64,000 nt of DNA. Source: Chryseobacterium sp. MYb7. GTDB taxonomy: Bacteria > Bacteroidota > Bacteroidia > Flavobacteriales > Weeksellaceae. The notes below the pieces were generated by a model. That model worked only from the letters and a program-made list of their open reading frames with translations. It was not told the origin of the DNA and did not search any database. The stretch covers positions 62,001 through 126,000 of the forward strand of contig NZ_PCOU01000012.1 of assembly GCF_002979455.1 (NCBI RefSeq). Direction: 5' to 3'. A program made the translations under genes and the position numbers. The stretch's first letter is position 1, and every line of letters starts with the position of its first letter. Below, one piece after another: positions 7,903 through 17,697 of this stretch.

Positions 7903-9429
7903 TTGAAGAAAGAATACGACATACTTGTAATCGGAAGCGGATTGGGAGGTCTTGTTTCAGCTCTTATTTTGGCGAAAGAAGGCCTGAAAGTATGCGTTCT
8001 GGAGAAGAATAACCAATATGGAGGAAATCTGCAGACCTTTTCACGGGACAAACTTATCTTTGATACCGGAGTCCATTATTTAGGAGGATTGAGTAAAGGG
8101 CAGAATTTGAACCAATTCTTTTCCTACCTGGAAATCATGGATGATCTTGAACTTCAGCTGATGGATGAAGACGGCTATGACAGAATCAGCTTTGGAGACG
8201 ACGAAATAGAATATCCACATGCACAAGGGTATCAAAATTTCGTAGAACAGCTTTTAAAATACTTCCCCGAAGAAAAAGAAAACCTTGAAAACTACTGTGA
8301 AGAGATTCAGTATGTATGCAGCCAGTTTCCAAGATATCATGTGGTGGGAAAAGACAGCTACAACGAAGAAATCCTGCATCTCAACACCAAAAGATTTATA
8401 GAATCTGTTACCCACAACAAAAAACTTCAGTCGGTTTTACTGGGATCTAATTTTTTATACGCCGGAGATTCTGAGAACATTCCCTTTTATGTACATGCTT
8501 TAACGGTAAACTCTTATATCCAAAGTGCCTATAAATGTGTAAAAGGAGGAAGCCAGATTTCTAAACTTCTTATCAGAAAACTTCGTAAATATGGTGCAGA
8601 AGTACACAAGCACTCGGAAGTTTCTGAATTTGTTTTTAATGAAAATAATAAACTCATATCTGTAAAAACCAAAACAGGAAAAGAATACACCGCAAAACAA
8701 TTTATTTCCAATATTGAGATTCGTTCCACGATTAAGCTGATAGGAGAGGAAAGACTGAAAAAGTCCTTTCTGAACAGGGTTTTAAGTTGGAAACCGGTTT
8801 CATCATGTTTTAGTATTTATCTGGTCTTACAACCTAAGAGCCTTCCTAACTTTAATTATAACAGATATCATTATTCGTCAGAAGAACAAGTCTGGAATGC
8901 ATTCCGTTACAGAAAAGATGCATGGCCGGAAACATACATGCTTTCTTCCACCCCTTCAAAGCATCATCCACAGTTCGCAGAAAGCCTTACGGCTATTTCT
9001 TATATGGATTTTGATGAGGTTAAAGAATGGGAGAATACTTTCAATACCGTAGCGGATGAACATGAAAGAGGAGTCGCTTATGAAAAATTTAAGCTAGAAA
9101 AAACAGAAAAACTGCTTGACGCTTTAGAAAAGAAAATTCCCAATCTAAGGCATGCCATTAAAACAATATACACTTCTTCTCCTTTGTCTTACAGAGACTA
9201 TATCGGGAACTTTGAAGGAAATATGTACGGATACATGAAATGCTCAGAGAATCCCCTTAAAACAATGGTTTCTCCCCGTACCAAAATTGATAATCTGTTT
9301 CTTACCGGACAATCTGTTAATATGCATGGGATTTTAGGTGTTACCATTGGAGCTTTTAATACCTGTGCGGAGATTCTCGGAAAAGAAACGATAGACAAGA
9401 GGCTGACACAAACGATTAATAAAAATTAA
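7903..9429 (+). CDS. CrtI-like FAD-dependent oxidoreductase (phytoene desaturase/retinol saturase family)
   Basis: A 508-residue flavoprotein with the dinucleotide motif GSGLGG (11-16), a following GGNLQTF block, and a C-terminal LFLTGQSVNMHG-x-x-G segment typical of CrtI/RetSat-type enzymes. No ATG precedes the conserved N-terminus before an in-frame stop, so TTG at 7903 is the likely start. In flexirubin loci this protein may act on the polyene double bonds or on the alkyl chains of the resorcinol; the substrate is not visible from sequence. One base separates it from the next gene. Confidence 0.85.
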   Translation: MKKEYDILVIGSGLGGLVSALILAKEGLKVCVLEKNNQYGGNLQTFSRDKLIFDTGVHYLGGLSKGQNLNQFFSYLEIMDDLELQLMDEDGYDRISFGDDEIEYPHAQGYQNFVEQLLKYFPEEKENLENYCEEIQYVCSQFPRYHVVGKDSYNEEILHLNTKRFIESVTHNKKLQSVLLGSNFLYAGDSENIPFYVHALTVNSYIQSAYKCVKGGSQISKLLIRKLRKYGAEVHKHSEVSEFVFNENNKLISVKTKTGKEYTAKQFISNIEIRSTIKLIGEERLKKSFLNRVLSWKPVSSCFSIYLVLQPKSLPNFNYNRYHYSSEEQVWNAFRYRKDAWPETYMLSSTPSKHHPQFAESLTAISYMDFDEVKEWENTFNTVADEHERGVAYEKFKLEKTEKLLDALEKKIPNLRHAIKTIYTSSPLSYRDYIGNFEGNMYGYMKCSENPLKTMVSPRTKIDNLFLTGQSVNMHGILGVTIGAFNTCAEILGKETIDKRLTQTINKN

Positions 9430-9430
9430 A

Positions 9431-11119
9431 GTGAAAAAAACGAATACCTTTCATTCAGCCTATAGAAGAGCTCTTTTTTATCTTACTTTTTGTTTTTTCT
9501 TCACTTCCTGCGGAATATCGAAGTCTCTTAAACATATTCCCGATGTAAAACAATATTCTCTGGAGATTCCGAAAGTAAATAAAATCGATGACAGTACTTT
9601 CAGCTACAATCAGAATTATCTTACTAAAAATAAACAGCAGCTCTGGGAACTTTATATTAAAGGAAATCCTTTGCAGCTTGGTTATAACAATGGAGCACTG
9701 ACGCAAAGTTTAATGCAGCAACAGGAAGGTATTTTCTTTTCAAAAGTGGAAGGTTTTGTGCCGTCAAAATTCAGACAAAGATTGTTAAGGTTTTTTTTAA
9801 AATGGTACAACAGAAAAATGTACCTCAATGTAAGAGAAGATTATCAGGCAGAATTGTATGGCTTGGCACAATATTCATCCGATCAGTATAATTTTATTGC
9901 CCCTAAATATTTAAGAAACCTTTATCTGCACGGCGCTCACGATATTGGACATGCAATGCAGGATCTGGCTATGGTAGGTTGTACCTCTCTTGCTGTATGG
10001 AACGAAAATACCGAAGATGGTGATCTGTTAATCGGAAGAAATTTCGATTTTTATGTAGGGGATGATTTTGCTAAAAATAAACTGGTAGAATTTGTTCAGC
10101 CGGAGGAAGGAATACCTTACATGTCTGTAAGCTGGCCAGGAATGATTGGTGTAGTTTCCGGAATGAATAAAGAAGGAATCACAGTAACAATTAATGCCGG
10201 AAAATCAAAGATTCCTCTGACGGCAAAGACTCCTATTTCTCTTGTAACAAGGGAAATTCTGCAGTATGCTAAAAATATTGAGGAAGCGATTGCTATTGCT
10301 AAAAAAAGAAAAGTATTCGTTTCAGAATCCATTCTTGTGGGAAGTGCTGCAGACAAAAATGCTGTGATTATTGAAGTTTCACCTAAAAATTTCGGAGTGT
10401 ACAGAGTGCAGAATACCAGCAGGGTTCTTTGTACCAATCACTTTCAGTCTGATGCCTATAAAGATGACAAAAGAAATCAAAAGCAAATTGAAGAAAGTCA
10501 TTCCGAATACCGTTATGAAAAACTTCAGGAGCTTTTGCAGCAAGAAAAGAAGCTCACTCCCGAAAAGATGGCTTCTATTTTACGAAGCAGATCCGGATTG
10601 GAAGATAAACAAATAGGATATGGTAATGAAAAAGCACTCAATCAGCTTTTAGCTCATCATGCCGTTATATTTTCACCTCAGAAAAAATTGGTTTGGGTAT
10701 CTTCCAATCCTTATCAGCTGGGAGAATTTGTATGTTATGATCTGAATGAAATTTTTTCCGGCAAACCATTATCACAAAGTCTGCAGGCGAAAACAGGATT
10801 GAACATTGCAAGAGACCCGTTTGCCGATTCTGAAGAATTTCAAAACTATGAACGGTCTAAAATGTACGGTAAAGAAATCAATGAGGCTGCTGATGATAAA
10901 AACACAGTGTTGACAGATGATGTAATCCCATCGTATCAGGCTATGAACCCTGAATTTTGGCAGGTCTATTATCAGTCAGGAAAATATTATTTTAGCAAAA
11001 AAGAATATTCGAAGGCAAAAATTGAGTTTGAAAAAGCTTTGACGAAAGAAATTACAACCGTTCCCGACAGAAAAAATATAGAAAAATACCTGAAGAAAAC
11101 TTTAAAGAAACTGAAATGA
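9431..11119 (+). CDS. Lipoprotein of C45/acyl-CoA:6-APA acyltransferase (NTN hydrolase) family
   Basis: A 562-residue protein starting at GTG 9431, with a signal ending in a lipobox (FFTSC, Cys27). The NTN-hydrolase-like core contains GCTSLAVWN, with the probable nucleophile Cys184, and GRNFDFYVG. Its C-terminus has a TPR-like segment (YSKAKIEFEKAL). Family members cleave or form amide and ester bonds. Because it is internal in the pigment operon and exported, it could process or transfer the pigment acyl chain in the periplasm. The nucleophile is internal, so maturation would need cleavage before Cys184 or a variant mechanism. The role is inferred. Confidence 0.75.
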   Translation: MKKTNTFHSAYRRALFYLTFCFFFTSCGISKSLKHIPDVKQYSLEIPKVNKIDDSTFSYNQNYLTKNKQQLWELYIKGNPLQLGYNNGALTQSLMQQQEGIFFSKVEGFVPSKFRQRLLRFFLKWYNRKMYLNVREDYQAELYGLAQYSSDQYNFIAPKYLRNLYLHGAHDIGHAMQDLAMVGCTSLAVWNENTEDGDLLIGRNFDFYVGDDFAKNKLVEFVQPEEGIPYMSVSWPGMIGVVSGMNKEGITVTINAGKSKIPLTAKTPISLVTREILQYAKNIEEAIAIAKKRKVFVSESILVGSAADKNAVIIEVSPKNFGVYRVQNTSRVLCTNHFQSDAYKDDKRNQKQIEESHSEYRYEKLQELLQQEKKLTPEKMASILRSRSGLEDKQIGYGNEKALNQLLAHHAVIFSPQKKLVWVSSNPYQLGEFVCYDLNEIFSGKPLSQSLQAKTGLNIARDPFADSEEFQNYERSKMYGKEINEAADDKNTVLTDDVIPSYQAMNPEFWQVYYQSGKYYFSKKEYSKAKIEFEKALTKEITTVPDRKNIEKYLKKTLKKLK

Positions 11120-11481
11120 TCCCCAAATATATAAAACTGCTGTTCTGTATTCCTTTTGTCATTATTATCTGTTATTCAGTGTATTTGTATACTGTATATA
11201 GCTCAATACCAGATACTATCGTTATTCACGGTTATGGAAATATGAAAGATAATTATGGAAGCAAAATATTTCTTGTATTCCCTGTAGTTATGAATCTGGC
11301 CATTCTTCTGTTTATCTGGTTGATTATCAGAAGACCTGATAAAATAAAATTTACTTTTGAAATCAAAGACGACGAAAAAGAAAAAACCTACCATATCACA
11401 CAGTTAGCTCTGGTAATTATTGCGATATTTGTCACCATAATGATTACGCCATTATCATTCGCTGATGTGGTCTTTAAATAA
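11116..11481 (+). CDS. DUF1648-like small membrane protein
   Basis: A 121-residue protein with three predicted membrane helices (about 7-28, 53-73 and 95-115). The first loop reads SSIPDTIVIHGYGNMKDNYGSK, close to the DUF1648 pattern (PD.I..H....G..D..GSK). It overlaps the preceding stop by ATGA, which indicates translational coupling. DUF1648 proteins are often linked to SdpI-type or regulatory membrane functions, but no role can be assigned here. Confidence 0.7.
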   Translation: MIPKYIKLLFCIPFVIIICYSVYLYTVYSSIPDTIVIHGYGNMKDNYGSKIFLVFPVVMNLAILLFIWLIIRRPDKIKFTFEIKDDEKEKTYHITQLALVIIAIFVTIMITPLSFADVVFK

Positions 11482-11487
11482 TTGATT

Positions 11488-12741
11488 ATGAAAAAACTTT
11501 TAACCCTATTTCTTACCGTATACTCTCTTTTATCATTTTCTCAGGACAGGAAAGAGATTGGTAATACTTTCATCAAAGCTTTATTGATAGATAAAAACAT
11601 AGAAAAAGCACATTCTTATTTTGATCCTTCCGTAGCAGGACAGATTCCGGTGGAACAGCTTAAAGCCGTTACCGAACAGCTTCAGGGGCAGATTGGAGGA
11701 TTGAAAAATATCCTTGAAGTAAACAATGAAGGCAGTATTTACTATTACTATACAGAATTTGAAAAAACAAAACTTGATGTTCAGCTTACTTTTAATGAGA
11801 GTAATAAATTGCTGGGTTTCTTTTTAGTTCCTCACAAAACATTTGAAAAACCAGATGAGAAAACCACCCTGAAAATAAAGAGTGATGCTATTGAATTGAA
11901 CGGGACATTACTGATACCTCCTTCCAACAATAAAAAGAAGCTGGTTATTTTTGTTCATGGCTCCGGAGCACATGACAGAGATGAAACAGTGGGAGAAAAC
12001 AAGCCGTTTAAAGATATTGCAGAATACCTTTTAAGCAACGGAATTGCTTCTTACCGATATGATAAAAGGTCATATTCAAACCCGGAAACATTCAATGAAA
12101 AATCTACTGTAGAAGAAGAAACCATTAATGATGCAGTAAATGCAGCGAATTATTTTAAAAATAATGCAGATTATAAAGGATATCAGATTATCATTCTGGG
12201 ACATAGCCAGGGAGCTTATATGATGCCTGAAATTGCAAAAAAAGCCCAGGTTTCAAAGTATATTTTTATGGCTGGGAATGCAAGGCCATTACAGGATTTA
12301 TTAGTGGAACAGTATAATTATCTTCATGCTATAGATCCAACTAAAGTTCCTGCAGAAGCTGTTCAGGAAATAAAAAAACAGGTTGCATTTTTAAACTCGC
12401 CCCAATTTAATTTGAATTCACCTGCAAAAGAACTTCCTTTGGGACAGTCTGCTGCATACTGGCAATATTTAAAAAACTACAATCAGCTTAATGAGGTGAA
12501 AAAAATCAAAGCTCCCATGTTTTTTGCACAGGGAGGGAGAGATTATCAGGTGACCGAGAAAGATTTCAGCCTTTGGAAAGAAACATTGAAAAATAATAAA
12601 ACGGCTGTATTTAAATTATATCCTTCGTTAAGTCATTTATTTATAGCTGGTTCAGGAAAACCTTCTCCAAAAGATTATGAGACAAAAGGAAAAGTAGATG
12701 AACAATTTTTAAAAGATCTTACCCAATTTATTTTGCAATAA
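11488..12741 (+). CDS. Secreted alpha/beta hydrolase with DUF3887-like N-terminal domain
   Basis: A 417-residue exported protein (signal MKKLLTLFLTVYSLLSFSQ). Residues 20-115 resemble the DUF3887 fold. The alpha/beta hydrolase domain runs from about 135 to the end, with the oxyanion region FVHGSGAHDRD, nucleophile Ser240 in GHSQG, an acidic residue in GGRDYQV and a final His in LSHLF. The substrate is unknown; the family includes peptidase- and esterase-like enzymes. The track allows TTG at 11482, but ATG at 11488 directly begins the signal peptide. It probably ends the plus-strand operon. Confidence 0.8.
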   Translation: MKKLLTLFLTVYSLLSFSQDRKEIGNTFIKALLIDKNIEKAHSYFDPSVAGQIPVEQLKAVTEQLQGQIGGLKNILEVNNEGSIYYYYTEFEKTKLDVQLTFNESNKLLGFFLVPHKTFEKPDEKTTLKIKSDAIELNGTLLIPPSNNKKKLVIFVHGSGAHDRDETVGENKPFKDIAEYLLSNGIASYRYDKRSYSNPETFNEKSTVEEETINDAVNAANYFKNNADYKGYQIIILGHSQGAYMMPEIAKKAQVSKYIFMAGNARPLQDLLVEQYNYLHAIDPTKVPAEAVQEIKKQVAFLNSPQFNLNSPAKELPLGQSAAYWQYLKNYNQLNEVKKIKAPMFFAQGGRDYQVTEKDFSLWKETLKNNKTAVFKLYPSLSHLFIAGSGKPSPKDYETKGKVDEQFLKDLTQFILQ

Positions 12742-12898
12742 TTCTCGAACTTATTTTATGAGGTTAATATAGAATAGATGTGTTTATTCGGTATAGTTTA
12801 TTTTTTTAAATATATATTGTAAGAATTTGTAACATTTTAGATTATTTCCCTACTAACTAACAAATCTAACCTATTAATATTTGTTAAAAGTAATCTAA

Positions 12899-15535
12899 AT
12901 GAAAAAAATTCGACTAAGTGTTAAGCTGTTGTTGTTTTGTTCTATTTTCAGTGTGAGTGCATTATCCGCACAAAAATATGAACAGACAATTAAGGACTAT
13001 GTTAATTTTGCTCAAGCATCATTTCAAAGAGTGAATCCTGAACTTAAAGTGTTTAAAATCATTAACGTAGACCCTTCGAAGAGCTTAAATGGAGATGTTG
13101 TAGGGATACAACAAACAATTAATGGTATTCCGGTTTTTGGAAGTTCTGCCAACGTTTTAATCAGAGATGGCAAAGTTTTAAATTTTGCAGATACCTTTAT
13201 TAAAAACTATCCTTCTGCTATTAAAGGAAAGGAAAGCGGTAGAAAAGATGCCTTAGTGGCAAGTACAATTCAAAAACTGAACGGATTATCTTCTGTAAAG
13301 AATATCGATGGAAAAGAAACGCCAATTGTGGCTAATTCTGTTTATTTTGCAAAAGGCGGAGAATTGATACTAGGGTATCAGTTTTATGTTGAAGAAAAAG
13401 GAACGGGTAATGTATGGAACACCATCGTAAGTACAGATGATGGCTCTATTTTGTATCAGGAAAATACAACTTTATCTTGTAGCTTCCATGATGAAGCCTA
13501 TGATCATCACTCTGGCTCATCCGAGCCGAATTTTTCTGCCTTTTTACCTGAAAATATAGCTGCTGCAAACCTGAAGAATTCTACAAATTTTGTATTAGTC
13601 CCTGATAATGCTACTTATAACGTTTTCGCATTTCCTACAGAAGCCCCTACGTTTGGTGCAAGAACATTGCTTACAAACCCATGGGATCTTACCGCTTCAC
13701 CGGAAGGATGGCATTCTGACGGTACGAATCATTATACAATAACAAGAGGTAATAATACCTTTGCATATACCGACGAAAATAATACCAACTTACCACAATT
13801 CTCTCCTGATGGAGGGGCAAACAGAGCGTTTGATTTTCCTTTAGATATAACGGCTGCCCACACTACCTATACTTCAGCAGCAGTAACCAATTTATTCTAC
13901 AACTCCAATAAAATGCACGATGTATTTTATAAGTTTGGATTTACAGAATCTGCAAGAAACTATCAGGTAAACAATTTTGGAAACGGAGGAGCTGGTAACG
14001 ACCCTGTTCTATCGGAATCAAGAGATGGCAGCGGTCTTAATAATGCTAACTTTAATCCGGGAGTTGATGGAACAAGCGGAAGGATGCAGATGTACCTTTT
14101 TTCGCCAAGTGGAAACGTAAGATATCTTTATTATAATTCACCATCTACTTATACTGCCAGAGCTCCTATCGCTACTACTGCGAATTTTGGGCCTCAGATT
14201 ATGGGAAATCCACCTGTGACAGGAGACCTTGCTCTTTCTACTCCAGCTGATGCGTGTACTGCAGTTACAGCCGGAAGTCTTATCGGAAAAATTGCAGTAG
14301 TAAATGCTGCGGGATGTGGTTTTGCTGTAAAAACAAAGAACTTGCAGACTGCAGGAGCAGTAGGGGTTATACAATACCACCCGTCAAGTAATACACCTGT
14401 AGGGATGGGAGGAACAGATGCTACCATCACTATTCCTACAATTATGGTAGGTATGACTGAAGGTCAGTTTTTAGTGAATGACCTAACTAACGGTATTGTA
14501 GGAAATGCAACAATCAAAACAACTGCTGTTTATAAAGATGCAAGTTTAGATAATGGAGTAATCAGCCATGAATATGGTCATGGTATTTCTAACCGTCTTA
14601 CCGGAACAGGAAGCTCTTGTTTATCTTATATTTCATCTAATGAGCAGATGGGAGAGGGATGGTCTGATTTCTTTGCCTTGATGATGACAACAAGACCAGG
14701 AGATACTTCTACTATGGCTAGAGGTATGGGAACTTTTGCTTCAGGACAGGCTACAACTGGAGTAGGAATAAGACCTGCAAAATATTCTCCTGATTTCGCC
14801 ATCAATGATTATACTTACGGACGTACGAATGGTATGAAAATAAGTACAAGTATTCAGGGAATTCCTGTTACAGTGCCGGACGTTCACAGTATCGGATTTA
14901 TTTGGGGTTCAATGCTTTGGGATCTTAACTGGAAATATGTAGAAAAATATGGATACAACAGTAATGTTCTTGCAGATCCGAATAGTGGAAGCGCAAGAGT
15001 TTTGCAGTTGGTAATGGATGCTCTTAAATTGCAGCCATGTAATCCTACATTTGCGCAGGGTAGAGATGCGATTCTTGCTGCTGACCAGGCATCTACAGGA
15101 GGACAAAATAAATGTATGATCTGGAATACATTTGCTAAAAGAGGTTTAGGAGTAAATGCTTCTGCTGGAGCTCTTAACGGCTTGGAATTTGGTGCGAATC
15201 AGCCTTTAGCGGATATAAGTGATCAGGTAGAAGACTTTTCAGTTCCTGCAGAATGTTTATTAGCCGTAAAAGAAATCAACAATTCTAAAGGAATATCCAT
15301 CTATCCAAATCCTGTAAGAAATGAATTCACGATAAAAACTCCATCCGATATGAAATTATCAGGAATTACAACAGTTTCTATCTATGATTTCACAGGAAAA
15401 CTGATTTCACAGGAAAGCGTTAACCTTAATAAGCAAAATACAATCAGTGCTGAAAAACTGATCAATGGAGCTTATATCGTAAAAGTCAATAACGATTCAA
15501 TTGACTATTCTCAAAAGATTATTGTTTCTAAATAG
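12899..15535 (+). CDS. M36 (fungalysin-type) metallopeptidase with PA insert and T9SS tail
   Basis: An 878-residue secreted zinc protease. It has a signal peptide (to about 24), an FTP-type propeptide (about 30-190), a catalytic M36 domain interrupted by a PA domain (about 430-540), the zinc motif HEYGH (557-561), and a downstream EQMGEGWSDFF block that supplies the third ligand. The C-terminus, from ISIYPNPVRNEF to KIIVSK, is a type A T9SS sorting domain. It should be exported through the type IX system and attached to or released from the cell surface. It is flanked by its own intergenic region and terminator, so it is likely independent of the pigment operons. Confidence 0.9.
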   Translation: MKKIRLSVKLLLFCSIFSVSALSAQKYEQTIKDYVNFAQASFQRVNPELKVFKIINVDPSKSLNGDVVGIQQTINGIPVFGSSANVLIRDGKVLNFADTFIKNYPSAIKGKESGRKDALVASTIQKLNGLSSVKNIDGKETPIVANSVYFAKGGELILGYQFYVEEKGTGNVWNTIVSTDDGSILYQENTTLSCSFHDEAYDHHSGSSEPNFSAFLPENIAAANLKNSTNFVLVPDNATYNVFAFPTEAPTFGARTLLTNPWDLTASPEGWHSDGTNHYTITRGNNTFAYTDENNTNLPQFSPDGGANRAFDFPLDITAAHTTYTSAAVTNLFYNSNKMHDVFYKFGFTESARNYQVNNFGNGGAGNDPVLSESRDGSGLNNANFNPGVDGTSGRMQMYLFSPSGNVRYLYYNSPSTYTARAPIATTANFGPQIMGNPPVTGDLALSTPADACTAVTAGSLIGKIAVVNAAGCGFAVKTKNLQTAGAVGVIQYHPSSNTPVGMGGTDATITIPTIMVGMTEGQFLVNDLTNGIVGNATIKTTAVYKDASLDNGVISHEYGHGISNRLTGTGSSCLSYISSNEQMGEGWSDFFALMMTTRPGDTSTMARGMGTFASGQATTGVGIRPAKYSPDFAINDYTYGRTNGMKISTSIQGIPVTVPDVHSIGFIWGSMLWDLNWKYVEKYGYNSNVLADPNSGSARVLQLVMDALKLQPCNPTFAQGRDAILAADQASTGGQNKCMIWNTFAKRGLGVNASAGALNGLEFGANQPLADISDQVEDFSVPAECLLAVKEINNSKGISIYPNPVRNEFTIKTPSDMKLSGITTVSIYDFTGKLISQESVNLNKQNTISAEKLINGAYIVKVNNDSIDYSQKIIVSK

Positions 15536-15558
15536 GAATTATAATAACTAATTGTGAT

Positions 15559-15588
15559 GAGCCTGGAACTTTGTTCCGGGCTTTTTTA
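15559..15588. terminator. Terminator between convergent genes
   Basis: The stem AGCC-T-GGAA (15560-15568) pairs with TTCC-G-GGCT (15574-15582) and is followed by a T-run. It sits between the M36 peptidase gene and the convergent glycosyltransferase gene. Confidence 0.75.
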
Positions 15589-16758
15589 ATTATTTTCCGG
15601 ACTTACTTTATTCAAAAATAAAAAAGCAGCCATACCTGCAAGAGCAGAAAGTGTGGTGCTTAAGATAAAACTGCCAATAATGTACTGAAGCAGGTTATTT
15701 TTAATCAGTTCAAAGTTCAGATCCTGGCTTAAAATATCGCTGTCACCACTTACAAATGGAGCTCCCAAAAACAGAGATGCTGCAATAATAAAAGGAATAA
15801 AAGGAGGAAGACTCACATTGGAGGCTACAAATGCAAGTACTTTATTGAGCTTAAAAAGTACAGATAAACTGATGACCAGAAGAGTCTGGAATCCCCAGAA
15901 AGGTGAAAGTCCTATAAAAACTCCCAACGCTATAGAAAATGCCTTTGTACGGTTGCTTCCGTCACTTTCTAGGACATCTTCCTGAATGAACTTTTTAAAA
16001 CTTTTTTTTTTGAAATTATTCAGAAAATTTCTTGGAATAATATAAAGCAAAGTAATCGTTACCAAAATGGTATTCAAAATACTGATTCTCGTAAAATCCT
16101 TGAAAGGTCTGAAATGGGAAACACGCTCTGCCGGATCATATAAAACCTTGATCGGAACATTTTTTACCGGAACATGTCTCCATGCAGTTCTTACAATGAT
16201 CTCAATTTCAAATTCAAACTTTGGGGTAAAATATTTCTTTGGAATTTTATGTAAAGGATAAAGTCGGTAGCCGGATTGCGTATCTTCCAACTTGATACCG
16301 GTTTCAAACCAAAACCAGAAATTGGAAAAACGGTTTCCAAAACTGCTTTTCTTGGGAATCCCATCCTGAGACATATTTCGGTTCCCAATAAGAAGAACTT
16401 CCTCTTTTTCCTCAAGAAGAGCTTCTACAAATACCGGAATATCATCCGGATAATGCTGCCCATCCGAATCAATGGTGATGGAATAATCATACCCAGACTT
16501 TTTAGCCTTTCTAAAGCCTGTTTTAAGCCCGTTTCCTTTCCCTCTATTCTCCGGTAAGGAAATGACTGTAATCTGAGGATATTGAGAAAGAATCTGAGGT
16601 GTAGAATCTGTAGAACCATCATTGACCACAATAATACTTTCGGTGTAGTCAAGAACACCGTCAATAACCCTCTTCAGGGTTTTTTCATTATTGTAAGTAG
16701 GTATTAAAACGCATATCTTCTTTTCAGAAATTGCATTTTGTACTTCAGCAAGGGACAT
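15586..16758 (-). CDS. GT2 glycosyltransferase fused to DUF2062 membrane domain
   Basis: A 390-residue two-domain protein. Residues 14-235 are a family 2 glycosyltransferase fold: LIPTYNNE, VVNDGSTDST, and the metal-binding DSD at 97-99 in TIDSDGQH. Residues about 255-385 form a DUF2062 domain with several membrane helices. It is the last gene of the long minus-strand pigment operon, five bases after a small exported protein gene. Similar GT2-DUF2062 proteins occur in aryl-polyene loci. It may glycosylate a lipid carrier or the pigment headgroup, although typical flexirubins are not described as glycosylated. Confidence 0.85.
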   Translation of the reverse strand: MSLAEVQNAISEKKICVLIPTYNNEKTLKRVIDGVLDYTESIIVVNDGSTDSTPQILSQYPQITVISLPENRGKGNGLKTGFRKAKKSGYDYSITIDSDGQHYPDDIPVFVEALLEEKEEVLLIGNRNMSQDGIPKKSSFGNRFSNFWFWFETGIKLEDTQSGYRLYPLHKIPKKYFTPKFEFEIEIIVRTAWRHVPVKNVPIKVLYDPAERVSHFRPFKDFTRISILNTILVTITLLYIIPRNFLNNFKKKSFKKFIQEDVLESDGSNRTKAFSIALGVFIGLSPFWGFQTLLVISLSVLFKLNKVLAFVASNVSLPPFIPFIIAASLFLGAPFVSGDSDILSQDLNFELIKNNLLQYIIGSFILSTTLSALAGMAAFLFLNKVSPENN

Positions 16759-16762
16759 TTTT

Positions 16763-17239
16763 TTATTTTAAAGTGGCTCTTTCCGTCTCTGTAATGGTTT
16801 TAGACTGCGTAGCAAACCTTTTGATATAGCCTTTTAATGCTGCATTCTGTTTGCTGTAATTATTGAGTAGGAAAGCTTTATCATCTTTCAGGCTTCCGCG
16901 ATATCCTACAATTTTCGGGATATTTTCCTGAACACTTAGTCTGATCAGACGAAGTTCTGCATTGTTGGGGTTACTTTTTATAATAGCTTCAAGACTTGTA
17001 GCACCTGTTTTTACCAATGATTTTCTGTTGCTTTTGGCAATTTTTGCCTCCATAATCTTTGCAGCAGCTTTATATCCTACGGTTACTGCATCAGAACCGG
17101 ATTGTTTTTCTGCAGTTTCAATGAAGCTGGCAGTATTGGTATTGGATTCGTTGGCTTTAGCATAGCTGTTTCTCAACGTTTCAAGATCCGACTGAAAGAA
17201 AAAAACAAATGCTGCTAAGAATGATAAGATAAGTTTCAT
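16763..17239 (-). CDS. Small exported protein of unknown function
   Basis: A 158-residue protein with a short hydrophobic N-terminus (MKLILSFLAAFVFFFQSD) and a helical, Ala/Lys-rich body. The visible segment SNPNNAELRLIRLSVQENIP resembles tetratricopeptide-like spacing. Its start overlaps the upstream hotdog gene stop by ATGA, so it is translated with the pigment genes. I do not recognise a named family. The predicted location is the periplasm. Confidence 0.8.
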   Translation of the reverse strand: MKLILSFLAAFVFFFQSDLETLRNSYAKANESNTNTASFIETAEKQSGSDAVTVGYKAAAKIMEAKIAKSNRKSLVKTGATSLEAIIKSNPNNAELRLIRLSVQENIPKIVGYRGSLKDDKAFLLNNYSKQNAALKGYIKRFATQSKTITETERATLK

Positions 17240-17616
17240 ATCGTTAATTTTTTATAGCTTACAGACAATTTTAATGCAATAGTCTCGCCAAAAGAAGTGA
17301 TGTTTTTTACTTTAATATCTTCTCCGTTTTCGTCAATATCAAGCTGAAGCTGTAAATCAGGTGTCTCAAATGGATTGATGATGGCCATGAATTTTACATT
17401 CGATGCTGTTTTTAAGAACAATTTTGAACCTGTAAATTCCTCAGTAAGCTCCTTAATGATCTGCATCATACAAACACCAGGAGTCACCGGGTTTCCAGGG
17501 AAATGTCCTTTGAAAATATCGTGATCTTTATTAAGGTTGATATGAGCAGTAAACTTTCCGTCTTCTGTTTTATCGTATGATGTTAACGTGTAAAAGTCTG
17601 TAAGAATGGTTTGCAT
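17236..17616 (-). CDS. FabZ-like 3-hydroxyacyl-ACP dehydratase (hotdog), Gln at Glu position
   Basis: A 126-residue single-hotdog protein with the FabZ motif GHFPGNPVTPGV (catalytic His38). Where FabZ has Glu and FabA has Asp four residues after PGV, this protein has Gln52 (PGVCMMQ). The likely role is dehydration of beta-hydroxyacyl-ACP during polyene growth, possibly as a heteromer with other hotdog proteins of the locus. The substitution could instead mean reduced or altered activity. It overlaps the next gene by four bases. Confidence 0.8.
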   Translation of the reverse strand: MQTILTDFYTLTSYDKTEDGKFTAHINLNKDHDIFKGHFPGNPVTPGVCMMQIIKELTEEFTGSKLFLKTASNVKFMAIINPFETPDLQLQLDIDENGEDIKVKNITSFGETIALKLSVSYKKLTI

Positions 17617-17697
17617 GATCTTATTTTTTAAGATTAAATGTACAATACAGTCAGGTCTGAAAAGAGCTCAAATATTGTACAATTTTTCCTGTTGGAG

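Noticed and set aside
10117-10437. Antisense open frames over the C45, M36, topA and other long genes
   Set aside because: They lack domain sense, start inside well-supported genes on the other strand and show no regulatory signals; they are shadows of the real coding sequence.
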